From Puniceicoccaceae bacterium (GTDB lineage: Bacteria > Verrucomicrobiota > Verrucomicrobiia > Opitutales > JAFGAQ01), in the NCBI GenBank assembly GCA_028285755.1, contig JANQOQ010000006.1:1055189-1119188 (forward strand): 64,000 nucleotides of DNA. Direction: 5' to 3'. The notes beneath the pieces were generated by a model, which worked only from the letters and a program-made list of their open reading frames with translations, was not told where the DNA came from and did no database searches. The translations under genes and the position numbers were made by a program. Shown one piece after another: positions 25,851 to 36,151 of the stretch; position 1 is the first letter of the stretch; each line of letters begins with the position of its first letter.

Positions 25851-26591
25851 ATGACATCGCCCAGCCTATCCATTATTCTGCCTTGCGCCGGGGACGGGCT
25901 ACGGCTGGGCTTGGATATCCCTAAGGAGCTCTATGAGGTACAGTCGGGGGTCCCACTCATTCAATACAGCCTCAATCATATTATAGCAGCGCACGAAATC
26001 AACATACATATACAGGTCCTGATAGTAACCAAACCGGGCAAAACTCAGGTCGTTGATTATATCCGCAACACATTACCAAGACAAATTCCTATCATCCCCA
26101 TCGATTTCGATCATAATTACGAAGAATGGCCCGGGTCCATTTATTCTGCCAAAGCCTACTATACAGAGTATAATCTGGTATTATTGCCGGATAGTTACCT
26201 GACAATACCACCCAACCAATCATTGCTTCAGGTTATGCTGAGTGCACTTCAAAACCATTCTCTTGTATTTGGTACAAGATTATGCTCCGATCCTACTTCT
26301 CTTCAAAACCTGGGTGCACTGTATGTTGAGGATAACTCAACAATCACCCGATTTCAGGATAAACCTCAAAAGGATCAGCATCTCTATAATGGATACTGGG
26401 GTTGCTTCGGATTTCGCAAAGACATCGCTGATGAACTACATGATTTCCTGATCAAATCTGTCAAAAAGCACGCAGTTAATTACAATGATCGATCATTCTA
26501 TCCAGCCTGGTCATTTGAGGTTGATGATTATTACGATCTGGGCACCTGGTCCCGTATTGAAGCTTTTAAAGCGGAAATTTTAAGTAGTTAA
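25851..26591 (+). CDS. Sugar-phosphate nucleotidyltransferase-like protein
   Basis: This is a 246-residue protein. The N-terminal IILPCAGDGLRLGLDIPKEL is the NTP-binding signature of nucleotidyltransferases (GxGxRL ... PKEL). It is followed by LVLLPDSYL (metal-binding Asp region), FGTRLCSDP, and a C-terminal EVDDYYDLGTWSRIEAF typical of hexose-1-phosphate nucleotidyltransferases. It probably activates a sugar for surface glycan synthesis. The sugar and nucleotide are unknown. Base composition is noticeably more A+T-rich than that of the helicase gene. It converges on a glycosyltransferase gene with which it shares a TTAA for both stops (26588-26591). Confidence 0.82.
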   Translation: MTSPSLSIILPCAGDGLRLGLDIPKELYEVQSGVPLIQYSLNHIIAAHEINIHIQVLIVTKPGKTQVVDYIRNTLPRQIPIIPIDFDHNYEEWPGSIYSAKAYYTEYNLVLLPDSYLTIPPNQSLLQVMLSALQNHSLVFGTRLCSDPTSLQNLGALYVEDNSTITRFQDKPQKDQHLYNGYWGCFGFRKDIADELHDFLIKSVKKHAVNYNDRSFYPAWSFEVDDYYDLGTWSRIEAFKAEILSS

Positions 26592-27433
26592 CCAAGCTCA
26601 GTGCGCAACTTATCGGCATACCCCAGGCGAAGCTCATCCCGATCCTCTGTCCATTTTTGGGTTAAAGTCTCCAACTCAGTTTCAAGGATGACTTTTGCCT
26701 GCTGCCATTTTTCTGCATCAAGGTGGGTCTTTGTAAATCGTATGCGATTCCTCTGAAAAAGATAAGTGGTGTAGTAGGCTTTTTTGCGCGTCGATTTACC
26801 TATGGAATGCTGAATCGCCGCCTCATAACAACGGGCCAAACGTAAACCTTGCGAGTGTGCCCGGATGCTAAAATCGACATCCTCCCAGAACATAAAATAA
26901 GACTCATCCATACCGTCCAGTCGCTCAAAGGCCCGTTTACTTAGCCAGAATGCTGTGCCCGGCACATAATCCCATTCACCCAATAGGTCAGGCAAGCCCT
27001 GGCTACGATGATGTTTAAGGGTCAATGAATCCGGATCAAAATATCCTCCAACCGAATCCATGGTGCCGTTATGCGCATTCAGGATCAGCGGAGCAACCAT
27101 ATCAGCACGGTTCGCATCTGCACATGCCTTACATTTTTCATAAGTCTGTGAGGTCAAAAGAGTATCATTGGTAAGAAACAATAGGTTTTCGGCTCCCAGC
27201 TCTATGGCCCTTTTTACCCCCGCATTAAAGCCCGCAGAATATCCCCCATTCGGTTCAATACGATGAATTTGTAGGTCGGGATAGATACTGAGCAATTTTT
27301 TCTTAGTTTCCGGCAGCGAACCGTTATCGAGACACAAAATCTCTTCTATGCTATATCCTGAGGATAAAATTGATTCGAGACAATTGAGCGTTAAGGAGGT
27401 TTTATTGTAGAAAAGTAATACTATCTTAACCAT
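26588..27433 (-). CDS. Family 2 glycosyltransferase
   Basis: This 281-residue GT-A enzyme has IVLLFYNKTSLTLNCLESI at the N terminus, the nucleotide-binding LCLDNGS, the acceptor-region NGGYSAGFNAGVKRA and the metal-binding LTNDT. FWEDVDFSIRAHSQGL is the ED-type catalytic region of rhamnosyltransferase-like GT2 proteins. There are no membrane helices. It is probably involved in surface polysaccharide or O-antigen assembly. It lies 5 bp downstream of the uridine phosphorylase gene on the same strand, so it is likely co-transcribed with it, which is an unusual partner. Confidence 0.88.
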   Translation of the reverse strand: MVKIVLLFYNKTSLTLNCLESILSSGYSIEEILCLDNGSLPETKKKLLSIYPDLQIHRIEPNGGYSAGFNAGVKRAIELGAENLLFLTNDTLLTSQTYEKCKACADANRADMVAPLILNAHNGTMDSVGGYFDPDSLTLKHHRSQGLPDLLGEWDYVPGTAFWLSKRAFERLDGMDESYFMFWEDVDFSIRAHSQGLRLARCYEAAIQHSIGKSTRKKAYYTTYLFQRNRIRFTKTHLDAEKWQQAKVILETELETLTQKWTEDRDELRLGYADKLRTELG

Positions 27434-27438
27434 TCATA

Positions 27439-28212
27439 CTAGACAATCACATGGTTATTCAAATAACCCATAACACACCGAATCGCGTTCTCCACTGCCT
27501 TATCCTTAAGTTGCAGGTTAATGGTCTCCGCTTCCGTTCGCTGTGCAACAATCGCACATACACAAGCTGCGCGAAAACCATATACAGAGCCCATTTTAAA
27601 TAAAGTCGCAGCCTCCATTTCCATATTAAGGATATTCAGGTTATCAAGCTCTTGTACCCAATTGCGTAAATGGGGAAGTAAATTCGGATTTGCACTATCA
27701 GTACGCCCCTGGCCTTCATAAAAAGTATCCAGGCTCGCCGTAATCCCCAAATGATACGGTATACTATTTTTGGTAGCAGCTGCTACTAATTGCGCAGTCA
27801 GTAACGTGTCTGCCACAGCGGGGTATTCAGCCGGCGCAATATCATTGGCTGCTCCCTGCCGACACATGGCCGCGCTTGAGATTACGATATCGCCGATGCT
27901 TATGTCCCTGGACACTGCACCACTCGTACCAATCCGGATAATCGTTTCGACCCCCAACTGCACCAGCTCATTGACGATAATGGATAAAGAGGGCGCACCC
28001 ATACCACTGGTAGCAGATAAAACAGGCTGTCCCCTCACCCACCCCAGATAACTATTAAGCCCCCGATTTTCTGAAAGTATGCGCGTATTCTCAAAATGCT
28101 CATCAGCGATCTTATGGGCCCTTTGCGGATCTCCTGAGAGCAAAGCCAGTTTTGGTGTGGGGCTTCCTAAATCTGACTTTCCAAATCCTAAATGGTAGAA
28201 TGATTCTGACAT
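27439..28212 (-). CDS. udp: Uridine phosphorylase-like nucleoside phosphorylase
   Basis: This 257-residue enzyme matches the NP-I family: SFYHLGFGKSDLGSP at the start (compare FHLGLTKNDL of E. coli Udp), LLSGDPQRAHKIA (phosphate-binding Gly-Asp-Pro-xx-Arg), ATSGMGAPSLSII, IIRIGTSGAVS and LNMEMEAATLFKMG (ribose-binding Met-Glu). It would split uridine with phosphate into uracil and ribose-1-phosphate for salvage. Purine nucleoside phosphorylases share the fold, but the YHLG start favours uridine. It is the first gene of a minus-strand pair with the glycosyltransferase, and divergent from the DinG-like gene. Confidence 0.85.
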   Translation of the reverse strand: MSESFYHLGFGKSDLGSPTPKLALLSGDPQRAHKIADEHFENTRILSENRGLNSYLGWVRGQPVLSATSGMGAPSLSIIVNELVQLGVETIIRIGTSGAVSRDISIGDIVISSAAMCRQGAANDIAPAEYPAVADTLLTAQLVAAATKNSIPYHLGITASLDTFYEGQGRTDSANPNLLPHLRNWVQELDNLNILNMEMEAATLFKMGSVYGFRAACVCAIVAQRTEAETINLQLKDKAVENAIRCVMGYLNNHVIV

Positions 28213-28320
28213 ACGGGTAAGATTTTAATTTAGTGATCAATGTTTCACATTTTTAATTAGACAACGCAGATAATTTTGGTGCTAATATCAAAACCAGTAA
28301 CTTAACGCGGGACAAACACT

Positions 28321-30384
28321 TTGATAGGATTTTCAGAAAATATTACGGACGCACAGGCATTGTGGTTACCCGAGCTGGTCGATCAGGTGTTTAAGCAAAA
28401 CGGTCTGCTTCAATCCAATCTTGAGCTGGAGTTTCGCCCACAACAGGCAGCCATGGCCACCCGGGTTTCCCAATCGATGGCTGGCGATACCCCATTGGTC
28501 TTTGAAGCGGGAACGGGTGTTGGGAAGAGTCTGGCATATCTGATTCCCGGTATATTGCATGCCTATAAAAACGAGCGAAAAATGATCGTATCCACGCATA
28601 CGATTGCATTGCAGGAGCAAATACTCTCGAAAGACCTCAAACTTTGTAAACAACTGTTCGACGTGACCGAAGAACTCAGCAGATTCAGCGATTTCAAATC
28701 CGCACTGTTGATCGGTAAGCGTAACTACCTATGCACACGGCGCCTGCAAAAAGCGGTTGCCGAAAAAAGCGACCTATTCGACCTAAAGCTTAATCCCGAG
28801 CTCGAGCGTATCGTCAACTGGTCCAAAGAGACTGAAAAAGGCATTATTCAGGAGCTCTACCCCTTACCTGCAGGAGAAGTCTGGGATTGGGTGAATGCAG
28901 ACTCCAGCCAATGCAGCCGCCACCATTGTTCCCCGGAGACCTGTTTCTACCAAAAAGCTAAAAAACAGATACAGGACGCCCATATCATCATCATTAATCA
29001 CTCCCTGCTATTCGCATTATTAAGTGCCGGACTCAGCCCGGGGCGCGATACCCGGGGGATCCTGTTTCCCGACGATTTTTTAATACTGGACGAAGCTCAC
29101 ACGGTGCCCGATATAGCTACCGAGCATTTTGGCCTGAGTGTTACCAACTACGCCGTTCACCGCGCTCTCACTCAAATCTTTAATCCTAAAAACAGCAAAG
29201 GACTCATTGCGAAATACCCCTCACATGAAGCCAAGGATGCCGTGGTTCGGGCAATGGAGTATGCGGACGAATTCTTCGAGCGGGTGAACTACGAATACCT
29301 GCAGGAGCGCTCCATACTGCGCCTCCACAAATCGCAATGGACTGAAAACACATTGGCCCTCCCGCTGCAGGCAGTTGCTGATCAGCTGGGTCGTCTCGCC
29401 CAAAAAGAAACCAATGAACAGTCCGAAAACGAACTTAAGGATAGCCGACAGCACATCTTGACGCTCAAGGCAGCTATTGAGAATGCCATCGAGCTGGAAA
29501 GCGAGGAGCAGGTTTACTGGCTTGAAAAATCCGGCAAAAAACAACAGGTCATCAATCTACGCTCTGCACCTGTGGATGTTGCTCCCTATCTCTCAGACTT
29601 TGTGATGCAGCGCAATACCCATTGCCTAATGACGAGTGCCACACTCAGCGATGCGGAGGGCCTCGATCGCTTCAAAGCCAAGGCGGGCGCTCAAAATGCA
29701 GATAGCGACCAGGAAACCTCACCGTTCGATTTTCCTAATCGTATGCTCATCAATATCGCCGCAGATTCACCTGAACCGGATCCGAATTCCAAAAAATTTG
29801 AAACTGAATACCTGGCAGACTCTATAGAATTTGCAGTCTCCAGAGTAAGTGGTGGGACTCTCGTTTTATTTACAAGCTATGAAGAAATGAATCGGGTAGC
29901 CACCCCTATCCGTAAAGCCTTATCCAAACTGAATCGCACGTTCTTGATTCAGGGTGGCAATTATTCGCGAAGTGACCTAGTAAAAGAATTCAAGAAAGCC
30001 GGGGATGCGGTTTTGTTTGGTACCGATAGTTTTTGGACCGGCGTCGATGTACCCGGGCCCGCATTATCCCAAGTCATACTGGTGCGGCTTCCCTTTGAAA
30101 ACCCGTCCCATCCGATCCAGCAAGCACGTAGCGAAGCCTGCATCGAGCGGGGTGAAAAACCTTTTTTCAGCCTGAGCCTGCCAGCCGCACAAATAAAATT
30201 TCGCCAGGGCATCGGCCGCCTCATCCGCAACCATCAGGATAAAGGCGTCATCACCCTGCTGGATTCACGTGTCCTCCGGAAAAGCTATGGGCAAGCTTTC
30301 ATCCAAATATTGCCCCACACGAGTTACAGCACTTTCACCCGCTTTAACCGCGAATCAAAATTCCAGAGCTTCGCATCTCGCTAA
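28321..30384 (+). CDS. dinG: DinG/XPD-like superfamily 2 DNA helicase
   Basis: This 687-residue protein has Walker A EAGTGVGKS, STHTIALQEQ and ILDEAHTV (DEAH). An iron-sulfur cluster cysteine set lies between motifs I and II: one in RNYLCTRRL and three in QCSRHHCSPETC. HSLLFALLS follows, then TSATLSD, GTDSFWTGVDVPG and FRQGIGRLIR. This pattern identifies the Rad3/XPD family, with 5'-3' helicase activity in DinG used for D-loop, R-loop or G-quadruplex unwinding. The start codon is TTG at 28321, and no ATG is nearby. No N-terminal exonuclease domain is fused. It precedes ppk1 by 61 bp on the same strand. Confidence 0.9.
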   Translation: MIGFSENITDAQALWLPELVDQVFKQNGLLQSNLELEFRPQQAAMATRVSQSMAGDTPLVFEAGTGVGKSLAYLIPGILHAYKNERKMIVSTHTIALQEQILSKDLKLCKQLFDVTEELSRFSDFKSALLIGKRNYLCTRRLQKAVAEKSDLFDLKLNPELERIVNWSKETEKGIIQELYPLPAGEVWDWVNADSSQCSRHHCSPETCFYQKAKKQIQDAHIIIINHSLLFALLSAGLSPGRDTRGILFPDDFLILDEAHTVPDIATEHFGLSVTNYAVHRALTQIFNPKNSKGLIAKYPSHEAKDAVVRAMEYADEFFERVNYEYLQERSILRLHKSQWTENTLALPLQAVADQLGRLAQKETNEQSENELKDSRQHILTLKAAIENAIELESEEQVYWLEKSGKKQQVINLRSAPVDVAPYLSDFVMQRNTHCLMTSATLSDAEGLDRFKAKAGAQNADSDQETSPFDFPNRMLINIAADSPEPDPNSKKFETEYLADSIEFAVSRVSGGTLVLFTSYEEMNRVATPIRKALSKLNRTFLIQGGNYSRSDLVKEFKKAGDAVLFGTDSFWTGVDVPGPALSQVILVRLPFENPSHPIQQARSEACIERGEKPFFSLSLPAAQIKFRQGIGRLIRNHQDKGVITLLDSRVLRKSYGQAFIQILPHTSYSTFTRFNRESKFQSFASR

Positions 30385-30445
30385 ATTCGTAAAAAACACG
30401 TCGGAAATTCTGGCTATTTTATCTCAGTTGAGCTAAGCTCATTAG

Positions 30446-32632
30446 ATGTCTTTTAAACCCGAAAAAGTAGATTTTGAAAATGGCATTCATTCGGTATCCT
30501 ATACAGAAGTCCGCAAGCCGGAGAGCCGTGCTCCCTTCTTTAACCGTGAGTTGAGCTGGCTCTCGTTTAATCGTCGCGTACTGGAACAAGCATTGAATGA
30601 ACAGTATCCGTTGATGGAGCGCGTTCGCTTTTTGGGTTTTGTGAGCTCCAATCTGGATGAGTTTTTTGAAATTCGGGTTTCCGGCCTAATTCAGCAGGTC
30701 GAATCCAATGTGGAAATCGGATTAAATCCGGATGGCCTCAGCCCCAGTGAACAGCTCAGTCGCATCCGCGATGTCACCAAACAATTGGTGAACGATCAGT
30801 ACAAGTGCTGGCACGATATTCTCATGCCTGCCCTCAAAAATGAAAAAATTTACCTCAAGAACTTTGATGAGCTCACAGAATCTGAAAGTAAATGGGCTGA
30901 GAATTATTTCGAGGCAGAAGTCTACCCGGTGCTCACACCGCTCGCAATCGATCCGGCTCACCCTTTCCCTTCGGTCGTCAACAAATCCATGAATGTGCTG
31001 GTTGAGCTGGAAAACACTGAACCCGGCGAACCCCCATTAACGGCTATCATACCTGTACCGAGAATCTTACCGAGAGTCGTAGAAATCAAAGGTTCAGAGG
31101 AGGAAGGTCTAAGCTGTTTTATGATCAGTGCCATTGTGAAGCGCTATGCCCACCGACTTTTTCCGGGCATGAATGTGATCTCCAGCCATGTTTTCCGCAT
31201 CACGCGCAATTCTGACCTCTATATCGACGATGAAGAAATCGATAATCTGATGCGAACCTTGGAAGAACAGCTGCATAAGCTAAAAAAAGGAGCAGCGGTA
31301 AGACTCGAAATCGAAAAAAGTGTGAGCGAGTTTCAGCTCAAGAAATTGCTCAAAGAGTTTAATCTTACCCGGGAAAACCTGTATTTGATCGATGGCCCGA
31401 TCAATATGATGCGCATCACAGCCATCTGTGATATCGTAAGCCGGGCGGACTTAAAATTCGTACCTTACACCCCCTACACACCCCCTGCTCTGACATCCAG
31501 TAATCTGAGCTTTGAAAGTCTCAAACATGAGGACCATCTGCTACACCACCCCTTCGATAGTTTCCAGCCCTTTGTGGATTTTCTGCGCAAGGCATCCGAA
31601 GATCCCCAGGTCTTTGCCATCAAGCAAACCCTTTATCGAACTAGCGGAGACTCCCCTATCATCGATGCGCTGATTGAAGCTTCGCGCAATGATAAGCAGG
31701 TTACCGCGCTGATTGAGCTGAAGGCCCGATTTGATGAGGAAAACAACATTAACTGGGCTCGCCGGCTCGAGGAAGCGGGCGTACACGTGGTGTATGGATT
31801 GGTGGGTTTAAAAACTCACTGTAAGTGCTGCCTCGTGGTCCGCAAGGAGCAGGATGGCATGAAGCGCTACGCCCATATTGGCACAGGGAATTACAACCCA
31901 AAAACTGCCAAACTCTACACCGATTTAAGCCTGCTGACCGCCGATGATGAAATTACTGAAGATGTAGCCAGTCTCTTTAATACGCTCACCGGATTCTCAA
32001 AGAATCCTAAGTTCAATAAGCTTCTGGTAGCGCCATTTACACTCCAGAAAACCCTTTGCAAATACATTGAGCAGGAAGCAGAAAATGCACGCGCCGGGAA
32101 ACCCGCCAAGATTATCGTTAAGGCAAACAGCCTGATAGATCGGGAAACGATCGGTCATCTCTATGCGGCATCCCAGGCAGGTGTGAAAATTGACCTTCTT
32201 ATTCGTGGCATATGTGGTATCGTTCCAGGACTCTCCGGTCTCAGTGAAAATATCCGTGTTCGCAGTATACTTGGCCGATACCTGGAACACCACCGTATCT
32301 TTTACTTTGAAAATGGGGATGATGATGCCCGCATTCTCATGGGAAGTGCAGACTGGATGCCCCGCAATTTTTACCGGCGGATCGAAGCAGTAGTTCCCAT
32401 CCTCAACACACGACTACGTGAACGCATTAAGCACATTCTGGAAGTCTATATGAGCGATAATGCCACGGCCAAGTTATTGCGGTCCAATGGGGCTTACTCA
32501 ACCATCCCCATCCCGGAAAAAGACCGAATCATCAACGCACAGGATATATTCGCTCACGAAGCAACCGAGAAACGAATCAAGGCGGAGGCAATGGAAGACC
32601 CTGAAGATGTAGACCTCAAGGTCGCCCGCTAG
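30446..32632 (+). CDS. ppk1: Polyphosphate kinase 1
   Basis: This 728-residue protein covers the four PPK1 domains. The N domain has [19 protein letters not shown], followed by the [11 protein letters not shown] signature. The catalytic C1/C2 phospholipase-D-like domains have [13 protein letters not shown] (autophosphorylated His region), [33 protein letters not shown] and RAPVL-like [14 protein letters not shown]. It polymerises the gamma phosphate of ATP into polyphosphate at the inner membrane. No exopolyphosphatase (ppx) gene is adjacent. It ends convergently with the MuiA-like gene, 3 bp apart. Confidence 0.97.
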   Translation: MSFKPEKVDFENGIHSVSYTEVRKPESRAPFFNRELSWLSFNRRVLEQALNEQYPLMERVRFLGFVSSNLDEFFEIRVSGLIQQVESNVEIGLNPDGLSPSEQLSRIRDVTKQLVNDQYKCWHDILMPALKNEKIYLKNFDELTESESKWAENYFEAEVYPVLTPLAIDPAHPFPSVVNKSMNVLVELENTEPGEPPLTAIIPVPRILPRVVEIKGSEEEGLSCFMISAIVKRYAHRLFPGMNVISSHVFRITRNSDLYIDDEEIDNLMRTLEEQLHKLKKGAAVRLEIEKSVSEFQLKKLLKEFNLTRENLYLIDGPINMMRITAICDIVSRADLKFVPYTPYTPPALTSSNLSFESLKHEDHLLHHPFDSFQPFVDFLRKASEDPQVFAIKQTLYRTSGDSPIIDALIEASRNDKQVTALIELKARFDEENNINWARRLEEAGVHVVYGLVGLKTHCKCCLVVRKEQDGMKRYAHIGTGNYNPKTAKLYTDLSLLTADDEITEDVASLFNTLTGFSKNPKFNKLLVAPFTLQKTLCKYIEQEAENARAGKPAKIIVKANSLIDRETIGHLYAASQAGVKIDLLIRGICGIVPGLSGLSENIRVRSILGRYLEHHRIFYFENGDDDARILMGSADWMPRNFYRRIEAVVPILNTRLRERIKHILEVYMSDNATAKLLRSNGAYSTIPIPEKDRIINAQDIFAHEATEKRIKAEAMEDPEDVDLKVAR

Positions 32633-32635
32633 TCA

Positions 32636-34270
32636 TTAGTAATCTTCGCGTACCCGCCAATCAGAAGGGTAGGTGACCACAAATTGAGTCTCATACACCC
32701 GCGTTTCATCCAAATTCAATAGATCACGCCATTTAAAAATCCCGGTCGTTGTGTTGATTTCCGGGTTGGTTGTTTCCTCACCAAACTGCGGCATGATGCG
32801 ATCCACACGGATTTTTGAATTCCGGGAAATTGGAAACTGATCTACGACAACTACCGGATGGCTGAACGGATGCAAATTTTCAACCCTCGTAAAGTACTGA
32901 CGCAAGAACTGCTTGTTGCGCCCTACAATACCGGTGGTGGATTGATTGAGTTCACCATCTTCACGTGTAACAATTATATTCTCATCGACTCCCATCGATA
33001 TCTTTAAGGGGACATCCGGTAGCGCCGCATCCAGGAAGCCTTTACCGATCAGCTTACCCTCTACATAAGTGTTCATCTCGCCGGGAAGCAACGGGAAGCC
33101 CGTCGTGTTGCGGGTCTCCGCAATCAGGTAGCCACTCTCCTCGATCTTGGGTACGATCTCAGTGTAAAACTGAGCATTCAGGCTAAATGAACGGACCGAT
33201 ACTGAAACGGGGCGACGGCTGGAAGCGATCGAAAAAGTCTGAGGTAAATTCATTTCAAATGATGCAAACCCGGCATCGACTGTAGGTTGCGCAAAGCGCA
33301 TATCTCTTGAAGCCTTCATGCTCGAAGGGGCTGCATCTAATGCCATGGGAGCCATCATCACCGCTTCTTCTCCACCTTCAGGAACCGGTGGCGGCAAAAT
33401 CTCATTTAATGGGATTGGATCCAACTCAGGGACCTGGCTACCTGCACGTGCCTGACGGGTAGACAGCGTAAGCACCACATTATTCCAGGGTTCGCCGCTA
33501 TTTTGCATGATCGATGCACGGTAGGAAAGCTCGAGTGTGCCCCTGCGCGGAGTAGCCCGCAGTTCATAAATTGCATTCCAATAACAGCCGGATACCAGAT
33601 AATTGATATTGAGCTCAACCTGAGCCTGACGTTGGGATTCGATAATTATGTAGATATCGTTAGCACGTTGTGACCAATTATTACGCAAATCATCCAATTG
33701 ATTCTGCATGATCTCAAGCTGATCACGCAGAGGAATTAACTGCTGCTCATACTCCTTAATAGCATCCTGCATCTGGGACGCGACATCAACAACCTGATCC
33801 CAAACTTGCTGAGCATCCTCAAAAGAAGCACCCCCACTCCCGTAATTTTCCGCGAACGACTCTGCCATCTCCTCAGCAAACTCGATACGCTTCTTCGCGA
33901 ACTCCTCAAGGCTCTGAATCTCAATAATCCGGGATTCCAGTTCAAATATCTCAGCCTTGAGTTCTTCCATATCTGAATACCTGCGGTTTTCATCAGCTGG
34001 TTCGACGCCTACTTCGCGCACACGGGCATAATCGCCAACTGGCGATATCTGCACGGTTACCGAGCGGCTATCGATTCGGGATGAAACATTACCGATTCGC
34101 ACCAGGTTATTACCAGGTACCAAAGTTAAATTTGTGCTGCGATTAATGCGCGCGGTGTCCTGAAATACGGTGACTGAAGTGATTTCACTCGGTACAGGAT
34201 CCTGAGAAAATACTTGTGTGGCAAAGCTGATGCTCAGCATAAAAACGAGAGGAATGAATGCACTTTTCAT
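32636..34270 (-). CDS. Secreted MuiA-like protein (DUF4140/DUF4139)
   Basis: This 544-residue protein has a signal peptide (MKSAFIPLVFMLSISFATQVFS). The N-terminal DUF4140 region (about 28-130) starts EITSVTVFQDTARI. A coiled coil with long Glu/Gln-rich helices (about 95-200) follows. The C-terminal DUF4139 beta-rich region (about 215-540) includes NYLVSGCYWNAIYELRA and GEPWNNVVLTLSTRQA. The family includes Aeromonas mucoidy inhibitor MuiA, but its molecular function is unknown. It probably works in the periplasm or at the outer membrane. It is transcribed alone and is divergent from the HIT gene. Confidence 0.85.
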   Translation of the reverse strand: MKSAFIPLVFMLSISFATQVFSQDPVPSEITSVTVFQDTARINRSTNLTLVPGNNLVRIGNVSSRIDSRSVTVQISPVGDYARVREVGVEPADENRRYSDMEELKAEIFELESRIIEIQSLEEFAKKRIEFAEEMAESFAENYGSGGASFEDAQQVWDQVVDVASQMQDAIKEYEQQLIPLRDQLEIMQNQLDDLRNNWSQRANDIYIIIESQRQAQVELNINYLVSGCYWNAIYELRATPRRGTLELSYRASIMQNSGEPWNNVVLTLSTRQARAGSQVPELDPIPLNEILPPPVPEGGEEAVMMAPMALDAAPSSMKASRDMRFAQPTVDAGFASFEMNLPQTFSIASSRRPVSVSVRSFSLNAQFYTEIVPKIEESGYLIAETRNTTGFPLLPGEMNTYVEGKLIGKGFLDAALPDVPLKISMGVDENIIVTREDGELNQSTTGIVGRNKQFLRQYFTRVENLHPFSHPVVVVDQFPISRNSKIRVDRIMPQFGEETTNPEINTTTGIFKWRDLLNLDETRVYETQFVVTYPSDWRVREDY

Positions 34271-34430
34271 AAATTAGAAGTCTTATTCAAAGTTTTGCTG
34301 ATTCAAAGACAAATCAAATCCATCGAATGTTCATTCTCAATTTGCTGTATTTCTTCACTCATAATACGGTTAAACATTGCCTTTCCGTCTATATGTAAAG
34401 ATTGTGTCGCTAAACAACTATCCACGCTAT

Positions 34431-34919
34431 ATGGACTATTTGCATGCATATTGGCGCATCGAATATCTGGAAACGCCTAAGGATAAGAATGGTAACCAGA
34501 ATCCCTTTGCGCACATTTACAAGGAAAACGATGATAAGAAAAACCTCATTTTGATTCGGGGTGAATATCACTACGTGGTCATGAACCGATATCCTTACAA
34601 TGCAGGGCACTTGATGGTCATTCCCTACCGGGAAGTCCCGGATATTGAGGATTTAACCGACGGTGAACAGGCTGAGCTTATGAAACTCCTGATCCGCTCT
34701 AAGAGGATGCTCAAGGCAGCCATCAAGCCTGACGGATTTAATGTGGGTATGAATTTAGGCTCTGCCGCAGGCGCAGGCATCCCCCAACATTTGCACTGTC
34801 ACATAGTGCCCCGTTGGGTAGGAGACACGAATTTTATGCCGGTTTTAGGTAAAAACCGAGTACTGCCTACCGCCCTTGAAATCATGTGGGAGCGCTTATC
34901 AGAATTTACAAATCAATAA
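34431..34919 (+). CDS. HIT-family nucleotide hydrolase/transferase
   Basis: This 162-residue protein starts MDYLHAYWRIEYLETP, the usual N terminus of the Ap4A-phosphorylase-like HIT branch. It contains YNAGHLMVIPYREV, FNVGMNLGSAAGAGIPQHLHCH (histidine triad HLHCH) and VPRWVGDTNF. HIT proteins cleave nucleotide phosphoramidates or dinucleoside polyphosphates. The substrate here is unknown. I chose ATG 34431 over the upstream TTG 34377 because family members begin with MDYL. It lies in the same orientation as, and 136 bp before, phoH. Confidence 0.9.
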   Translation: MDYLHAYWRIEYLETPKDKNGNQNPFAHIYKENDDKKNLILIRGEYHYVVMNRYPYNAGHLMVIPYREVPDIEDLTDGEQAELMKLLIRSKRMLKAAIKPDGFNVGMNLGSAAGAGIPQHLHCHIVPRWVGDTNFMPVLGKNRVLPTALEIMWERLSEFTNQ

Positions 34920-35055
34920 GCATTAACGGCTTAAAAATTCAGTCTTGTTTCCGACCACTTAATGACTAATTTGTTGATAATTCTCATTTCGAACCGCTTA
35001 TCGGTAAAAATTCCATTCAAATCTATGCGTTTTCCAAGCTTTCCACTCGTTTCTG

Positions 35056-36030
35056 ATGGCAACTGAGAAACTTCAATTCACCAGTTCACGCTATCTGGAC
35101 CAGCTCTATTGTTCGAAAACGGATAACCTGGATCGCGCTGAAAACGCCTTTAACGTAAAAATTGTAACCCGCGAAGAGTGGATACAATTTGATGGGGAAG
35201 AACCGGACGTGCAAAAAGCAGTCCAATTCTTTAACATCCTGGACGCAGCCAAATCCCAGGGAATCCAGATTAAGCAAAGCGACTATCAACACCTCATGAA
35301 CTCCACACTGAGGGGTGATCCCATTGAGCTTAAGGAGGTCTTTGACCGTCCACTGGTAATACAGGTTAAGAAAAAGACCATTGTCCCCAAAACGATCAAC
35401 CAAAAGCGCTACCTGAAGTTTATCGAAAACAATGAGATTGTCTTTGGAATTGGCCCAGCGGGCACCGGCAAAACCTACCTTGCAATGGCAGTTGCCCTCC
35501 GCGCGATGATCGCAGGAGAAGTGGAAAAGGTAATTATCACCCGCCCGGCAGTCGAAGCAGGTGAAGCGCTCGGATATCTACCAGGCGACCTACAGGAAAA
35601 AATACTGCCCTATTTGAGACCACTTTACGATGCGATGTATGACATGCTTGGCAAGGAGGATACGCTCAAAATCATTGACCGCGGGCAAATCGAAATAGCC
35701 CCCCTTGCCTACATGCGTGGGCGCACGCTCTCCAATGCCTACATCATACTCGATGAGGCGCAAAATACGACACCCGAGCAAATGATGATGTTCCTCACAC
35801 GCCTGGGTGACGGCTCGCGAATGGTTATTACCGGGGATATTACCCAGGTCGATTTGCCGAACAAAAAGAAATCCGGCCTTAAACAGGCAAAGGATATACT
35901 TGAAAATATTGAAGGAATTAAACTATTCTATCTGGACGAATCCGACGTTGTACGTCATCCGCTTGTTCAGAAAATCATTGAAGCTTACAACAAAAGTGTG
36001 GAAGATAACAATACTTCCGCCCATAAATAA
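35056..36030 (+). CDS. phoH: PhoH-family ATPase
   Basis: This 324-residue protein has an N-terminal KH-like region (about 20-100) and then the PhoH RecA-like ATPase: FGIGPAGTGKTYLAMA (Walker A), ITRPAVEAGEALGYLPGDLQEK, APLAYMRGRTL, AYIILDEAQNTTPEQM (Walker B) and MVITGDITQVDLP. The length, domain order and neighbours match the PhoH-like protein usually found immediately upstream of pgpH and ybeY. It is linked to RNA metabolism and ribosome maturation, but the precise activity is unsettled. It is separated by 121 bp from pgpH. Confidence 0.95.
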   Translation: MATEKLQFTSSRYLDQLYCSKTDNLDRAENAFNVKIVTREEWIQFDGEEPDVQKAVQFFNILDAAKSQGIQIKQSDYQHLMNSTLRGDPIELKEVFDRPLVIQVKKKTIVPKTINQKRYLKFIENNEIVFGIGPAGTGKTYLAMAVALRAMIAGEVEKVIITRPAVEAGEALGYLPGDLQEKILPYLRPLYDAMYDMLGKEDTLKIIDRGQIEIAPLAYMRGRTLSNAYIILDEAQNTTPEQMMMFLTRLGDGSRMVITGDITQVDLPNKKKSGLKQAKDILENIEGIKLFYLDESDVVRHPLVQKIIEAYNKSVEDNNTSAHK

Positions 36031-36151
36031 ACCAGAAATTGATCCAATCAGGATAAAGATATTTATGCGACTACCGCTAAATAACCTGTAGTTGCTCCTT
36101 TTATTGAACGTGAGCATTTATGATAAGTCTGCTATGGCAGATGGAAATTAA

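Noticed and set aside
34377..34430. N-terminal extension of the HIT protein from a TTG start
   Set aside because: The added residues have no family support, and the ATG at 34431 gives the MDYL start typical of this HIT branch.
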